A DNA stretch of 64,000 nt from a virus: the IMG/VR virus record IMGVR_UViG_3300021964_012561, positions 1-64,000 of that record; one strand, written 5' to 3'. The position numbers were made by a program, and so were the translations under genes. Every line of letters starts with the position of its first letter. Within the stretch, counting starts at the first letter, position 1. Positions 53,101 to 61,497 of this stretch are shown here, piece by piece. The notes beneath the pieces are model-generated. The model made no database searches and was not told the DNA's origin. It saw only the letters and a list, made by a program, of their open reading frames with translations.

Positions 53101-54552
53101 ATTAAAATCACTAGAATGAAAGGATTAATTAATGCATTGAGAGGTAATCAATTATCAAGCGGAGCTGTGCGCAGTGAAATTCGAGCACATACCGAAACGA
53201 ATAGACTAATTAATCAGATTAAAAGAAAAATTAGAAAAAGACAAGATTATATTTTAGGTATTATCGGCTCAGTCAATAAAAAAATCTATGAATTAGAAAT
53301 ACAACATAAAAGACTTAAGAGTTTTATAACAACAGCTGAAGGTCGTTCTCCCCTTTTAAGAGAAAAATTAGAAGAAAATAATTTTTTTGAAGAAACAGTT
53401 ACGTTATTAAATCCGTCATATGTAGACTATATATCAAAATCATATTATCAAAATTTTGTTTTAAGCCCTACTTTTGATGATTCTACATTTGCTTTGTACG
53501 ACAAAGATGTTTTATCTGATTTAAAAATTATGTATCGAGTTTTGTCATCAACAAACTATGGTTTTCTAGAAAAAGAAAAATTTGGCAGAAAAAATGTTTT
53601 TCACATTGGGATTCCTTTAGGTTTGCTTGATTTTCTTCGTCGTCAAACATTTAAAGAAACAGGAGATCAGGATTATTTAGATTCAAGTTTAGTTAAAATA
53701 ACTATTTATAAAAATAATCAAATAAATTCTGAATTAAGCTACATACCTAAGCAATTTATTTTTGATTTGTCTAAGCATATTTTGCCTTTTATTTATGATC
53801 AAACTGGCAAGGCAATTTTTGCCAATCATATCGAAAATGCAACAGATGATAAAACCTTAGAAAAAATTATAAATGATATGGAGATTTTTAAGTATAATGA
53901 TATGTTAAACTTTGGTTTTAAAGCTAACGGATTAGGATTAAATGGTATAGTAGGTAATAGAAAGTCATCCGAATCAAATAATTATGATGAAAATTTTAAA
54001 AAAGAAGTTTTGCTTAATCATATTTTTGATTACTATTTAAAATTGTATACACGATTATCTTGCAATATTGATCTAAACGAATCAAGTTTTTTAATTAACT
54101 CTGATAACATTTTTTCAGGAAAATCAGACAATAGAATTGCTTCTGAATTTAAATCAGCTATTTATAGAAAATTTTTAAGAGACTATCCAGAAGTTGATGC
54201 AAACCCAGCTGAAAAAGAATATTTTTCAAGATCAATTAACATGATGAACAATTCATTATTGATGAGTTCAAATAATCGATTAAAAGAAATGATGACAGCG
54301 AATTGTTTTGAGAGAATATTTTCAGTATTTGTTAATGAAAAAGATTTTTTAATAGATTCTGATAATTCAAGTGCATACTCTGGACAAACTCAGTTTGGTT
54401 ATACAGGACAATTGCAGCAAGGTACAGTAAACTACACAAACGGAACAAGCCCCCAAGGTGAAGAAAACACTTTTGCAAGTGAAGTGTTTAACGAAAAAGA
54501 AACAACGATGTCTGGCTTTTCTGTAGAAATAGAAATATTAAAAAAATGGTAA
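50161..54552 (+). CDS. Very large virion protein with hydrophobic Gly/Ala segment
   Basis: A 1463-residue protein, the largest complete product in the window. Helical N-terminal half (around 130-420, with RAIELNRPGASNVNAIEMM) is followed at about 765-860 by a hydrophobic, Gly/Ala-rich stretch (LAILGFLLIVGVFAIPGVGP, LGGLTAGYVSSTFAIGASGA, GIAILAGGGAAASYAIA) resembling glycine-zipper membrane hairpins. The DNA for this stretch is far more GC-rich than its surroundings. The C-terminal 550 residues are charged. A tail protein that inserts into the host membrane during injection is an inference; a tape-measure-like role is possible, but the organisation is atypical. Confidence 0.65.
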   Translation: MSFKSFKSPFTVYNNPLPDPSPLTDSPGNSPILVSRPLIVSAIALTTEKISSVITVVPGSNATIEATKHKDTSSFHQKLFKKGINVLRPEVLLSNEFSPIATGRRVEENQNSISVQYGNNTFVEVTNTARLLELHQVLKENAIKSSEALIKRYGKIAYGIGDVIAKMRTAMSAHADDIYDQSVTKMRQNIIDRVVENSNNIVRTQIDQLSADAITLITDYIINDFIAKELIKYTGQIFDHKEEIERAIELNRPGASNVNAIEMMEQVGNLNLKNLIGNRRLKASVDKSTNFENMLDMIGQLKSYINLEDTIDDLDNAEIDRQEGFVYGTKKGRLQESCRILKQINFPGCFGVNQRKLKSVVGNENRMIGSNVQNAFNATGLGNGEAAAELIAALCFDQVMGATKLVKSLLDIDNILEDGRKFETIEELFSKTLFDFDTIPSHMKRHEFYFRTRKQKGGSIVKHLFEEKQSPYDEKTYIPYETNNTISEKLYEENNYFPGEEIYFTSALKSNDTSFEELENFITKFKTKWEDFSTHLIKSVGLDFDFTGKASSPDLNTIDQLNPMSYLNYYLNLLADDLEATYMHENVERRKKGLVSLAMLLNNASSLSRTVSSYKSVLMSTLLSTSGAELWQSADEPVWAFKEDQTLSDKGEGLVGTLYTEAEAQTEKSFVKILEGLDIDDYPKSTREHPDGRGNYNITLTASGLNPEEGGIGTLVPGSKILLGDTNNYVAGEDDSTFKRYSYGQDGLLGGTIDNELMSTLNLVDQEDWQGPLAILGFLLIVGVFAIPGVGPAVAAGLAKIGLGGLTAGYVSSTFAIGASGAIVTAGGTYIATGLSIGGIAILAGGGAAASYAIATAVTEASYETAKPVGVTLTGSSNYTLGTITNQPVQINVEDKENLPMPNIMPETVSHFNSYFFKNRPSASRPTGFLEIEHPGEFGHVKNFSAVHRSFLMHYFAVKLLQNTQRLKVYINTEKKFKISIKITRMKGLINALRGNQLSSGAVRSEIRAHTETNRLINQIKRKIRKRQDYILGIIGSVNKKIYELEIQHKRLKSFITTAEGRSPLLREKLEENNFFEETVTLLNPSYVDYISKSYYQNFVLSPTFDDSTFALYDKDVLSDLKIMYRVLSSTNYGFLEKEKFGRKNVFHIGIPLGLLDFLRRQTFKETGDQDYLDSSLVKITIYKNNQINSELSYIPKQFIFDLSKHILPFIYDQTGKAIFANHIENATDDKTLEKIINDMEIFKYNDMLNFGFKANGLGLNGIVGNRKSSESNNYDENFKKEVLLNHIFDYYLKLYTRLSCNIDLNESSFLINSDNIFSGKSDNRIASEFKSAIYRKFLRDYPEVDANPAEKEYFSRSINMMNNSLLMSSNNRLKEMMTANCFERIFSVFVNEKDFLIDSDNSSAYSGQTQFGYTGQLQQGTVNYTNGTSPQGEENTFASEVFNEKETTMSGFSVEIEILKKW
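52501..52740 (+). other. GC-rich island encoding Gly/Ala hydrophobic segment
   Basis: Hand count over 52501-52740 gives 136 G/C of 240 (57%), against roughly 30% for the window. Codons shift to GGC, GCC, ACC and ATC, which are otherwise rare here, so the GC content is not caused by amino acid composition alone. The island ends sharply near 52745 and lies wholly inside the 1463-residue virion gene without breaking its frame. It looks like an acquired or separately evolved segment. Confidence 0.75.
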
Positions 54553-54565
54553 CAAGGGAGAATTA

Positions 54566-56599
54566 ATGCCTGCAGTTGAAAATGAAGAAGATTTAATTAG
54601 AGACAAAGAAATAACAAAAAAAATTGAATCTGCAAAAGAACTTACAGCAGATCTTCTTAGAAATCCTTCAGAGAGAGTCTCTGACCCAATGATTTCTTCA
54701 AACAATCTAACCAAGTCAATTTTATCAAAAACAGTTTTTAGCTATGATATTCCTGAAGTTGAAAATTTTGAATTAGAATTTGTATATAATTATTTTACTA
54801 AAGATGAACGTTTAGCTGATGCTTTAAGTTTAAATAAAAGAACAATTAACTTAGATGTAGAAAAAACATCTGAAGCATTATATCTTGCTACAAATGAAAT
54901 GCTACCCAGGTATGTTAAATTTAACTTTAAACCACCTAGGGATCCAAACACAACTATAGCATCACGAGTTGAAGAATTCTTGACAGAAAACTTAGATAAA
55001 ATTGTAAAAGAAGGCGGTGCATCTAATAAGTTTTTTACTGGAATTGAATTAAAAGACACAGGTGAAGAAAAAGCAATTTATAACAATTTAAAAGTAACTG
55101 GGTTTATTACAAGACTAGCTGAACCGGAAGATTCATCTCAGTCTGCTGCAAAAAAAATCGCGGATTTGCTTGATGATCCTAACGGTTTAACAGGGTCAGG
55201 TAAAAAATTTATTTTAGAATCATTAAATCAGTTAAAAGACGATCAATTGACTTTTGCTCCATCCGATGTTAGGCCTGAAGTTGCAAAATTTTCAAACAAT
55301 CCTGTTGGTAGGCAAACATTTTCAGTTAAATTTAATAATTTATTTATCAATGACATTGTCAAAAAGGCAAATAGAATGCCTACAGGAGTCTTTCAAGATG
55401 AAATTTTTTCATTTTCTAGGCTAACAGAAGATTATCAAAATAATATTTTGTCAAAAATTGGAAATGATCCTACGAAAATTTATGAAGATGAGTTTATAAA
55501 CAATGTAACAGCATTTGAAATACTCGCCGGCGATAATTCTGGTAATTCTCAAGCTGTAAGAGACATGATAAGAAATAAAGGCTTTGAAATTAAATTATTA
55601 GGTTATTTAATTGAAAAGACCGAAATATTCCCTAATGAATCAGTTAGAGTATACCCGCCTTTTGTAGTTAATGATCCCCAAAAATTATTTGTTAAGGACG
55701 ATAATGTAAGATATGGTGGAAACTATACTTATACAATTAGAACAATTTGCCAAGTTACAACGCCTGTTGTTAAAATAAATTTAGATGACCCTATTTTAGA
55801 CGAAATAGTCTTAGCAAGATTTTTAATGACATCTGAAGGTACAACAAATTCAGTGCTTTGTACGGAAAAAGTACCACCGCCTGTACCAACTGCGATTAGA
55901 CCTAGGTTTGATTTTAAACTTAAGCAACCTATTATAAATTGGCAATTTCCTGTTAATCCACAACGTGACATTAAAAGATTCCAAATTTTTAAAAGGCACA
56001 ACATTAATGAACCTTTTACTTTAGTTGCTGAATATGATTTTGATGATTCTTTATCTAGAACAAATGTAAATGAAAAAGCGCTAGATAAAAATTTAATAAA
56101 AATGCAATTTCCTAAAACTAGTTTTATAGATAAAAAATTTAGTATTGCATCAACTCCAATTTATGCCATTGCTAGTGTCGACGCACATGGAATGACATCA
56201 AACTTAAGTACACAAATACAAGTTCGCTATGATAAAATTAAAAACAAATTAATTTCAAAATTAATCAGTAGAGAAGGTGCACCAAAGCAATATCCAAACA
56301 TTTACTTAGAAGACGATACGTTTAAAGATGTAATAAGCGTAAGTAATTATAAAAGAATGCATTTGTTTTTTGATCCTGAGTATTATAGGGTTTTAAAAAA
56401 TGATACATCAGGCAATCAAGAGAACTTAATTATTGAAAAAGACTTAAAATTAATTGCAGCTAATCCGGATAATTCAACTTATTCAATTCAAATTTTAAAT
56501 TTAGATATGCAAAAAGATGGAATAATTAATATTAAAATCAAAGACGAATCTGCAATGCCGCAGAGAGTCTCTTCGACTACAATTGTCAACAATAATTGA
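54566..56599 (+). CDS. Virion structural protein with FN3-like region
   Basis: A 677-residue protein. Residues about 440-560 resemble a fibronectin type III domain (RPRFDFKLKQPIINWQFPVN, RFQIFKRHNINEPFTLVAEY, STPIYAIASVDAHGMTSNLS), which phage tail proteins often carry. The N-terminal 430 residues are mixed helix and strand without recognised motifs. GGGAG precedes the ATG. It is probably a tail or baseplate component; the function of the FN3-like unit is likely adhesion or spacing. Confidence 0.7.
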   Translation: MPAVENEEDLIRDKEITKKIESAKELTADLLRNPSERVSDPMISSNNLTKSILSKTVFSYDIPEVENFELEFVYNYFTKDERLADALSLNKRTINLDVEKTSEALYLATNEMLPRYVKFNFKPPRDPNTTIASRVEEFLTENLDKIVKEGGASNKFFTGIELKDTGEEKAIYNNLKVTGFITRLAEPEDSSQSAAKKIADLLDDPNGLTGSGKKFILESLNQLKDDQLTFAPSDVRPEVAKFSNNPVGRQTFSVKFNNLFINDIVKKANRMPTGVFQDEIFSFSRLTEDYQNNILSKIGNDPTKIYEDEFINNVTAFEILAGDNSGNSQAVRDMIRNKGFEIKLLGYLIEKTEIFPNESVRVYPPFVVNDPQKLFVKDDNVRYGGNYTYTIRTICQVTTPVVKINLDDPILDEIVLARFLMTSEGTTNSVLCTEKVPPPVPTAIRPRFDFKLKQPIINWQFPVNPQRDIKRFQIFKRHNINEPFTLVAEYDFDDSLSRTNVNEKALDKNLIKMQFPKTSFIDKKFSIASTPIYAIASVDAHGMTSNLSTQIQVRYDKIKNKLISKLISREGAPKQYPNIYLEDDTFKDVISVSNYKRMHLFFDPEYYRVLKNDTSGNQENLIIEKDLKLIAANPDNSTYSIQILNLDMQKDGIINIKIKDESAMPQRVSSTTIVNNN

Positions 56600-56666
56600 C
56601 AAAACTTAAAAAAAATTTACTTATAAAAAAAAATAGTTAATATTTAGCAAATAATAGGAGAAAATA
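56600..56666 (+). promoter_or_regulatory. Intergenic gap, possible promoter, AT-rich leader
   Basis: A 67-base gap with TTGACA at 56596-56601 (overlapping the previous stop) and TATAAA at 56622-56627, a spacing of 20 bases that is long for sigma70. TATAAAAA could also be a loose T4-type late promoter. AGGAG precedes the ATG at 56667. No hairpin terminator is visible. The second-largest gap in the window, so some regulatory role is likely, but the kind is undecided. Confidence 0.35.
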
Positions 56667-57350
56667 ATGGGTTTTTTAGATCACAGTACAAATAACATTA
56701 TTGTTGATGCTGTTTTGACTGACATAGGTCGTCAATCGTTAGCAAGAAATGATGGATCTTTTAGCATTTATCAGTTCGCATTAGCAGATGATGAAGTAGA
56801 TTATGAGATTATTAAACAATTTGGAAGAACTGTAGGTAAAGAAAAGATTGAAAAAAATACTCCAGTGTTAGAAGCATTAACGCAAGGTAGTTTAGCTTTA
56901 AAATATCCGCTAATAAGTGTTTCAAACGAATTTATGACACACCTACCGTCAATGACGATAGATGCAACATCACCAGTTACTTTTGACAGAAATTCAAATA
57001 TTACGCTTAAAGAAATTAAAGTTGACATTGCAACTACAACTGGTGTTGAAATTGAATTTGATTTATTAGATGCAGAACTAATGGTTGAAGTAAATAACAT
57101 CTTTTTAAGACTATCAGGTGAAGCTCCAGACATTATTTATACTGACAATATTGCTGTATATCGATATCCAACCGAACAAGAATCAGCAGGTGACACAATT
57201 ACTACTCGAATACCTCTTGTAAGAAAGGATTTTTCTCAAACAACTTTTAACACATATAAAGTTTCTGGCCAGAGTTACATAAGAACTTATGTTAAAGTAA
57301 CCGGTCTAAATTCAGGATTAAGCAAAACTTTTGAAGTACAAATATCATAG
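56667..57350 (+). CDS. Virion structural protein with LDxxT...GR(Q) N-terminal module
   Basis: A 227-residue protein. Its start, FLDHSTNNIIVDAVLTDIGR, and DGSFSIYQFALADDEVDYEI (31-50) form a module seen in several virion proteins of large marine phages as I recall them, and related to the opening of the 46449 protein. The rest is beta-rich, ending TYVKVTGLNSGLSKTFEVQI. No enzymatic motif. AGGAG lies upstream. Likely a structural protein of the tail or baseplate. Confidence 0.7.
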   Translation: MGFLDHSTNNIIVDAVLTDIGRQSLARNDGSFSIYQFALADDEVDYEIIKQFGRTVGKEKIEKNTPVLEALTQGSLALKYPLISVSNEFMTHLPSMTIDATSPVTFDRNSNITLKEIKVDIATTTGVEIEFDLLDAELMVEVNNIFLRLSGEAPDIIYTDNIAVYRYPTEQESAGDTITTRIPLVRKDFSQTTFNTYKVSGQSYIRTYVKVTGLNSGLSKTFEVQIS

Positions 57351-57360
57351 GTGAAAAAAC

Positions 57361-58590
57361 ATGGCAACATTTAAAACAATATCTAGTGCTGATATAAAAA
57401 CAACTAGATCAAATCTTAATCAATTAATTGATTTTGTAGAAGAAGATATATCCGGTTCTACTACAAGAAAAACATACGAAGTGTTCGTAACTGGAACAAC
57501 AGCAGACAATGGTGTTACATCTTCTTTGTATCAAACAGTTTTTGATCAAAATTTTCAATTGCAAACTGCAAATGAGCTATTTGATTTAACTGTAGGATTA
57601 TTTTTTAATGGTGGTTCTGTAACAGGATCTTCTACAGGAACAGATGACAATGATAAGTTGCTTTTCCCGTCTGAATCTTTAATGATGAGAGAAAAAGTCA
57701 ATATTTATAGACAATATGCACAGCTGCTTTTAGGAAATGCTGAATCTAGATTTGTGGCTCCTTTTGGTAGTACTACTAATAGAGACAATATTGATGAAGC
57801 CTTGTTTATAAACTTTAAGCGTCTTTTTGTAAGAGATGGAATTAAAAGAGAAACTTTTGCAATGAGATTTTTTCAATCTGCATCTGTTTCTTCGCCATCT
57901 TTAGACGGTTTAGGTCCTTCCGGTCAATCTAACATTTTTAGAGGAACTGTTTCAGGTTCAATGATTATAACAGACGTAGGATCATCTGCAAACATTGAAA
58001 GATCTAATACGGGCGGAGATGTAGGTAATTTAGTTAACTCAGCAAAAACATCAGAAAGTGTAGGACTTTTATTTTACCAACAAGGTATTGCTGTTTTAGA
58101 CTTGGCAAAAATTACGTCCGGCTCACAAAAAATGAGTGGCTCCATAGATGCTGTAGGCAATACAGCAGGAAAGATATTGTTAGGTGCCAACATGCAAGGT
58201 AATTTACAAGCTAAGTTTATACCTGATTTTATTGTATCCGGATCTATTGATGACATTGTAAAACACGTTTCAACTGTTAGGTTTGGCAGTGGGTCACAAA
58301 CATTTTTAACATTTCAAAATAACACACAAATTAATTCAACATTAGTATTTTGCAGAGCAACAGCAGATGAATTTAACTTTTCTTCAAATCCAACATATAC
58401 AGAGTCATCTGGTAGAATAAAGGTGATCGATTCTAATGTAGTAGCTGGAACTCAGAAAGCATTTTCTTTTGTAACAACTGTCGGACTTTATGACGCCAAT
58501 GAACAACTTCTCGCAGTTGCAAAATTAAGTCGACCTGTTGAGAAAAATGATGAAAAAGATTTGACCTTTAGAGTGCGATTAGATTTCTAA
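57361..58590 (+). CDS. Virion structural protein, unknown
   Basis: A 409-residue protein. The C-terminal 90 residues (NNTQINSTLVFCRATADEFN, SFVTTVGLYDANEQLLAVAK, LSRPVEKNDEKDLTFRVRLD) match a C-terminal module I recall in T4-like marine phage virion proteins, ending in RVRLDF. The protein at 58590 ends with a related module. The N-terminal part is acidic and Ser/Thr-rich. The TAA overlaps the next ATG by one base. Confidence 0.7.
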   Translation: MATFKTISSADIKTTRSNLNQLIDFVEEDISGSTTRKTYEVFVTGTTADNGVTSSLYQTVFDQNFQLQTANELFDLTVGLFFNGGSVTGSSTGTDDNDKLLFPSESLMMREKVNIYRQYAQLLLGNAESRFVAPFGSTTNRDNIDEALFINFKRLFVRDGIKRETFAMRFFQSASVSSPSLDGLGPSGQSNIFRGTVSGSMIITDVGSSANIERSNTGGDVGNLVNSAKTSESVGLLFYQQGIAVLDLAKITSGSQKMSGSIDAVGNTAGKILLGANMQGNLQAKFIPDFIVSGSIDDIVKHVSTVRFGSGSQTFLTFQNNTQINSTLVFCRATADEFNFSSNPTYTESSGRIKVIDSNVVAGTQKAFSFVTTVGLYDANEQLLAVAKLSRPVEKNDEKDLTFRVRLDF

Positions 58591-60935
58591 TGTCTTTTAT
58601 TAAAATAGGAAACAATTTTTTTGAACAGTCTACCTTACTGCTGCGACCTAAAGTTAATTTTGTGTCATCATCGTTAGGTATAACCGGTTCTGAGAAAATT
58701 GTTTCTAATTTTTCTAAATGTATTAAACAGATAATAGACCCAAAAAAGCAAAGTTTAAATCAAGTTAATGATCGCTCATATGACGAATTAGATTTTCAAA
58801 TTTTAACATATATTGATAATGCTGCCAGTCAAGTAAGACAAGGATTAAGTTCTAACATAGAAAATTATTTAAATAACTATTTAAATTCTGTTAATGATGC
58901 TGTTAATGATGACAGATTTAGTAAATTAATTAATGTGTTTAGATTTGATGTTCCTGTTTCTTATAATCAAAATTATAATATTAAAAATAATTTAAGAAAA
59001 AGTTTAATACCTTTTCATCAGCACAGATATTCAGATGCTGGGTTTCATTATACAAATTACAATACATTAAATTTTTATACCGGTTCAGGATCTCCTCACG
59101 ACTCTTGTTTAATTTATCCAAATAGTAACGACATATACACACCTAGTAAATCTTTTTCATTGAATTTCTGGGTTAATCCTAGATATAGTCAAGATAATAA
59201 AAATTTACCATACAGTGCCGGCACAATTTTTCACATGTCTTCATCATTATGTGTATCTTTAATCAGTGGCTCTTCATCTGATAAAAATAATTTATCTTCT
59301 GATTTTAAAATTATGCTGCAACTAAGTCATAGTGCTGACTCTCGACCAGACACAATTAATTTTTCTAACTTAATTTATCCAAACGACTTAATTTTTACAT
59401 CATCTAATACTTTAAAAAAGAACAATTGGCATAACGTAACAATTAGATGGGGTGCGAATGAGTATGATAATTATGATGGCGCAATTGTAATTGATGAAGT
59501 AGCAACAGAATTTAACATACCTTCAAGTTCACTTTTTCAGTCAAATGAAATAATTACCATAGGAAACTACTTAAATACAGATAAAGTTAATGCAAGTAAA
59601 TTTTTTAACAATACTGTTGACACTGTTCATGGTTTAACTGTACTAAACGAATCAACTTCAGACGAGCCTAGTAATCAAAAAGAAATTTTAAAAAACGGGT
59701 TAAACGCCGAAATTCATGATATAAAACTTTTTAACAAGTATTTAAATGATACAGAAGTCTATTACATTAAAAATTTCGGCATAAAAAAAGAAAAACTTTT
59801 AGGCAGCGATTCAGCTAACATTTATTCAAATTTGCTTTTTTATGTGCCGGTATTCTTTTATCCTATAACTAAAGAAAGAGAAATTTTAGTTACTCCATTT
59901 CAAACTATAGCAGGGTCAACTACAAATGATCCTTTTAATGTCCAATTTTCTTTTGGAGTCGGTGGTAAACACTTAAACTTAGAAAATTTTACACGTGAGT
60001 TTATTCAAGGCGAATTTCCTAGGCTACAATCACTAACAGGATCAGAGCTGGCAAATACAATTCAAAACATAACGGCAGATCAGTACATTTATCACACAGC
60101 GTCGCTAGTCAGAAGAAATAATTTTGTTCTTCCAAATGATAATGGTTTGTTTCAACCTGATTATTATGCAATTCAGGCATCTCCAGCGTCTAGTAGTAAT
60201 AGTTATAAAAAGACTGGCACTTTTGTAGATTACTCTAAAATAAACTTAGAAGAATTAATACCGACCAGTTCTTTATTTCCCGGCCTAGTCTTTCAAGATG
60301 GGTCAATATTTAATGATATTGTAGGCACTAGGCCAGAAAATCCAGGTGTGGCTCCAGGATCTGTTTTATCAATTGCACAAAGAACTAGAGACGTTTCTAG
60401 TAATGAAATAACTGTATTTGACATATCAAACCTTTTTTATGGAAACAGAATTAACCCAGGGTCATTTGAAATTATTGACAATAATCTAACAGGGTCAAAT
60501 CAAAAAGTTAAGATTACATTAAAAGATAACAAAAAAGGGAGTTTATATAGAGCAGACGCTTTGACTAAACATTCAACATGGAATAACGTAGGTGATATTC
60601 TTTATGATGAAGGTATGGTAATTGTCAAGTCTCCTCATTTATTTTACTATTGTAAAGATTCAATTGACATGTCGTTTAAGGGTGAACAAAATATTCATAC
60701 ACTTATTTTAAACGTACCCATTGAAAAACAATTATTTAATTCTTCATCAAACTTTACGTTCCAAACTTTACCACCTAGCAATAACATTAACGATACTGAT
60801 TTAGAATCTTTTTACATAACAGCAGTTAACATTCATGACGATAATTTTAATATTATAATGAAAGCTCATTTCGCTCAGCCTATTTTAAAAACTGAAGATG
60901 ATGAGTTTGTAATAAGATTAAAACAGGATTTTTAA
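58590..60935 (+). CDS. Large virion protein with LamG-like domain and RL..DF C-terminus
   Basis: A 781-residue protein. A LamG-like jelly roll is visible at about 185-395: FSLNFWVNPRYSQ, WHNVTIRWGANEYD, IVIDEVATEF and NAEIHDIKLFNKYLNDTEVY. The C-terminal LESFYITAVNIHDDNF and FVIRLKQDF resemble the tail of the preceding protein, suggesting a shared attachment module. It is the third LamG-bearing virion protein here and the last of the tail module. Carbohydrate binding on the host surface is the likely role. Confidence 0.7.
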   Translation: MSFIKIGNNFFEQSTLLLRPKVNFVSSSLGITGSEKIVSNFSKCIKQIIDPKKQSLNQVNDRSYDELDFQILTYIDNAASQVRQGLSSNIENYLNNYLNSVNDAVNDDRFSKLINVFRFDVPVSYNQNYNIKNNLRKSLIPFHQHRYSDAGFHYTNYNTLNFYTGSGSPHDSCLIYPNSNDIYTPSKSFSLNFWVNPRYSQDNKNLPYSAGTIFHMSSSLCVSLISGSSSDKNNLSSDFKIMLQLSHSADSRPDTINFSNLIYPNDLIFTSSNTLKKNNWHNVTIRWGANEYDNYDGAIVIDEVATEFNIPSSSLFQSNEIITIGNYLNTDKVNASKFFNNTVDTVHGLTVLNESTSDEPSNQKEILKNGLNAEIHDIKLFNKYLNDTEVYYIKNFGIKKEKLLGSDSANIYSNLLFYVPVFFYPITKEREILVTPFQTIAGSTTNDPFNVQFSFGVGGKHLNLENFTREFIQGEFPRLQSLTGSELANTIQNITADQYIYHTASLVRRNNFVLPNDNGLFQPDYYAIQASPASSSNSYKKTGTFVDYSKINLEELIPTSSLFPGLVFQDGSIFNDIVGTRPENPGVAPGSVLSIAQRTRDVSSNEITVFDISNLFYGNRINPGSFEIIDNNLTGSNQKVKITLKDNKKGSLYRADALTKHSTWNNVGDILYDEGMVIVKSPHLFYYCKDSIDMSFKGEQNIHTLILNVPIEKQLFNSSSNFTFQTLPPSNNINDTDLESFYITAVNIHDDNFNIIMKAHFAQPILKTEDDEFVIRLKQDF

Positions 60936-60936
60936 A

Positions 60937-61485
60937 TTGCTATTATCATTAGATATATCCACGTCAATAACTGGGTTTTGTGTTTTCAACAAATGGAATT
61001 GCGTGCACATTGGCCACATTGACTTAAGAAAAGAAAAAGATTTCTTTAAAAAAGTTGACATGGTAAAAGAAAAAATTGAAGAATTGCATAAACAATACGA
61101 TTTTAAAGAAGTAGCTATAGAAGAAGCATTTCAATCCTTTGGGCGAGGATTATCTTCTGCTAAGACTCTGTTTACACTGGCAAAATTTAACGGAATCATC
61201 CAATATAATGTATTCTCATTAGGAATCCAACCTACTGTGATTAACGTGAATAACGCAAGAAAGCTTGTTGGGATTAAAGTTAATAAAAAAGACAAGACTA
61301 AAAATACAAAAGAACAAGTTTTGGAGCAAGTACAACAATTAAATACAACTCTAACATGGCCTAAAAGAATACTTAAAAGTGGCCCTAGAAAAGGTTTAGA
61401 AATTTATGATGACTGTTGCTTTGATAGAGCAGATGCTTGGGTAATTGGAAAAGCACATTTACTTGAAAATAAAAAAACTGCATAG
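60937..61485 (+). CDS. RuvC-like Holliday junction resolvase
   Basis: A 182-residue RNase H-fold nuclease starting at TTG 60937, 1 base after the preceding stop. The first catalytic Asp is in LLSLDISTSITG (Asp6), a Glu pair in VAIEEAFQSFGRG near 58-70, and the C-terminal DRADAWVIGKAH near 162-173 provides the last Asp residues, as in RuvC/Poxvirus A22-type resolvases. It would cut branched DNA during phage recombination or packaging. It is followed closely by a primase, starting the DNA-replication part of the window. Confidence 0.88.
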   Translation: MLLSLDISTSITGFCVFNKWNCVHIGHIDLRKEKDFFKKVDMVKEKIEELHKQYDFKEVAIEEAFQSFGRGLSSAKTLFTLAKFNGIIQYNVFSLGIQPTVINVNNARKLVGIKVNKKDKTKNTKEQVLEQVQQLNTTLTWPKRILKSGPRKGLEIYDDCCFDRADAWVIGKAHLLENKKTA

Positions 61486-61497
61486 TAAAATAGCAGT

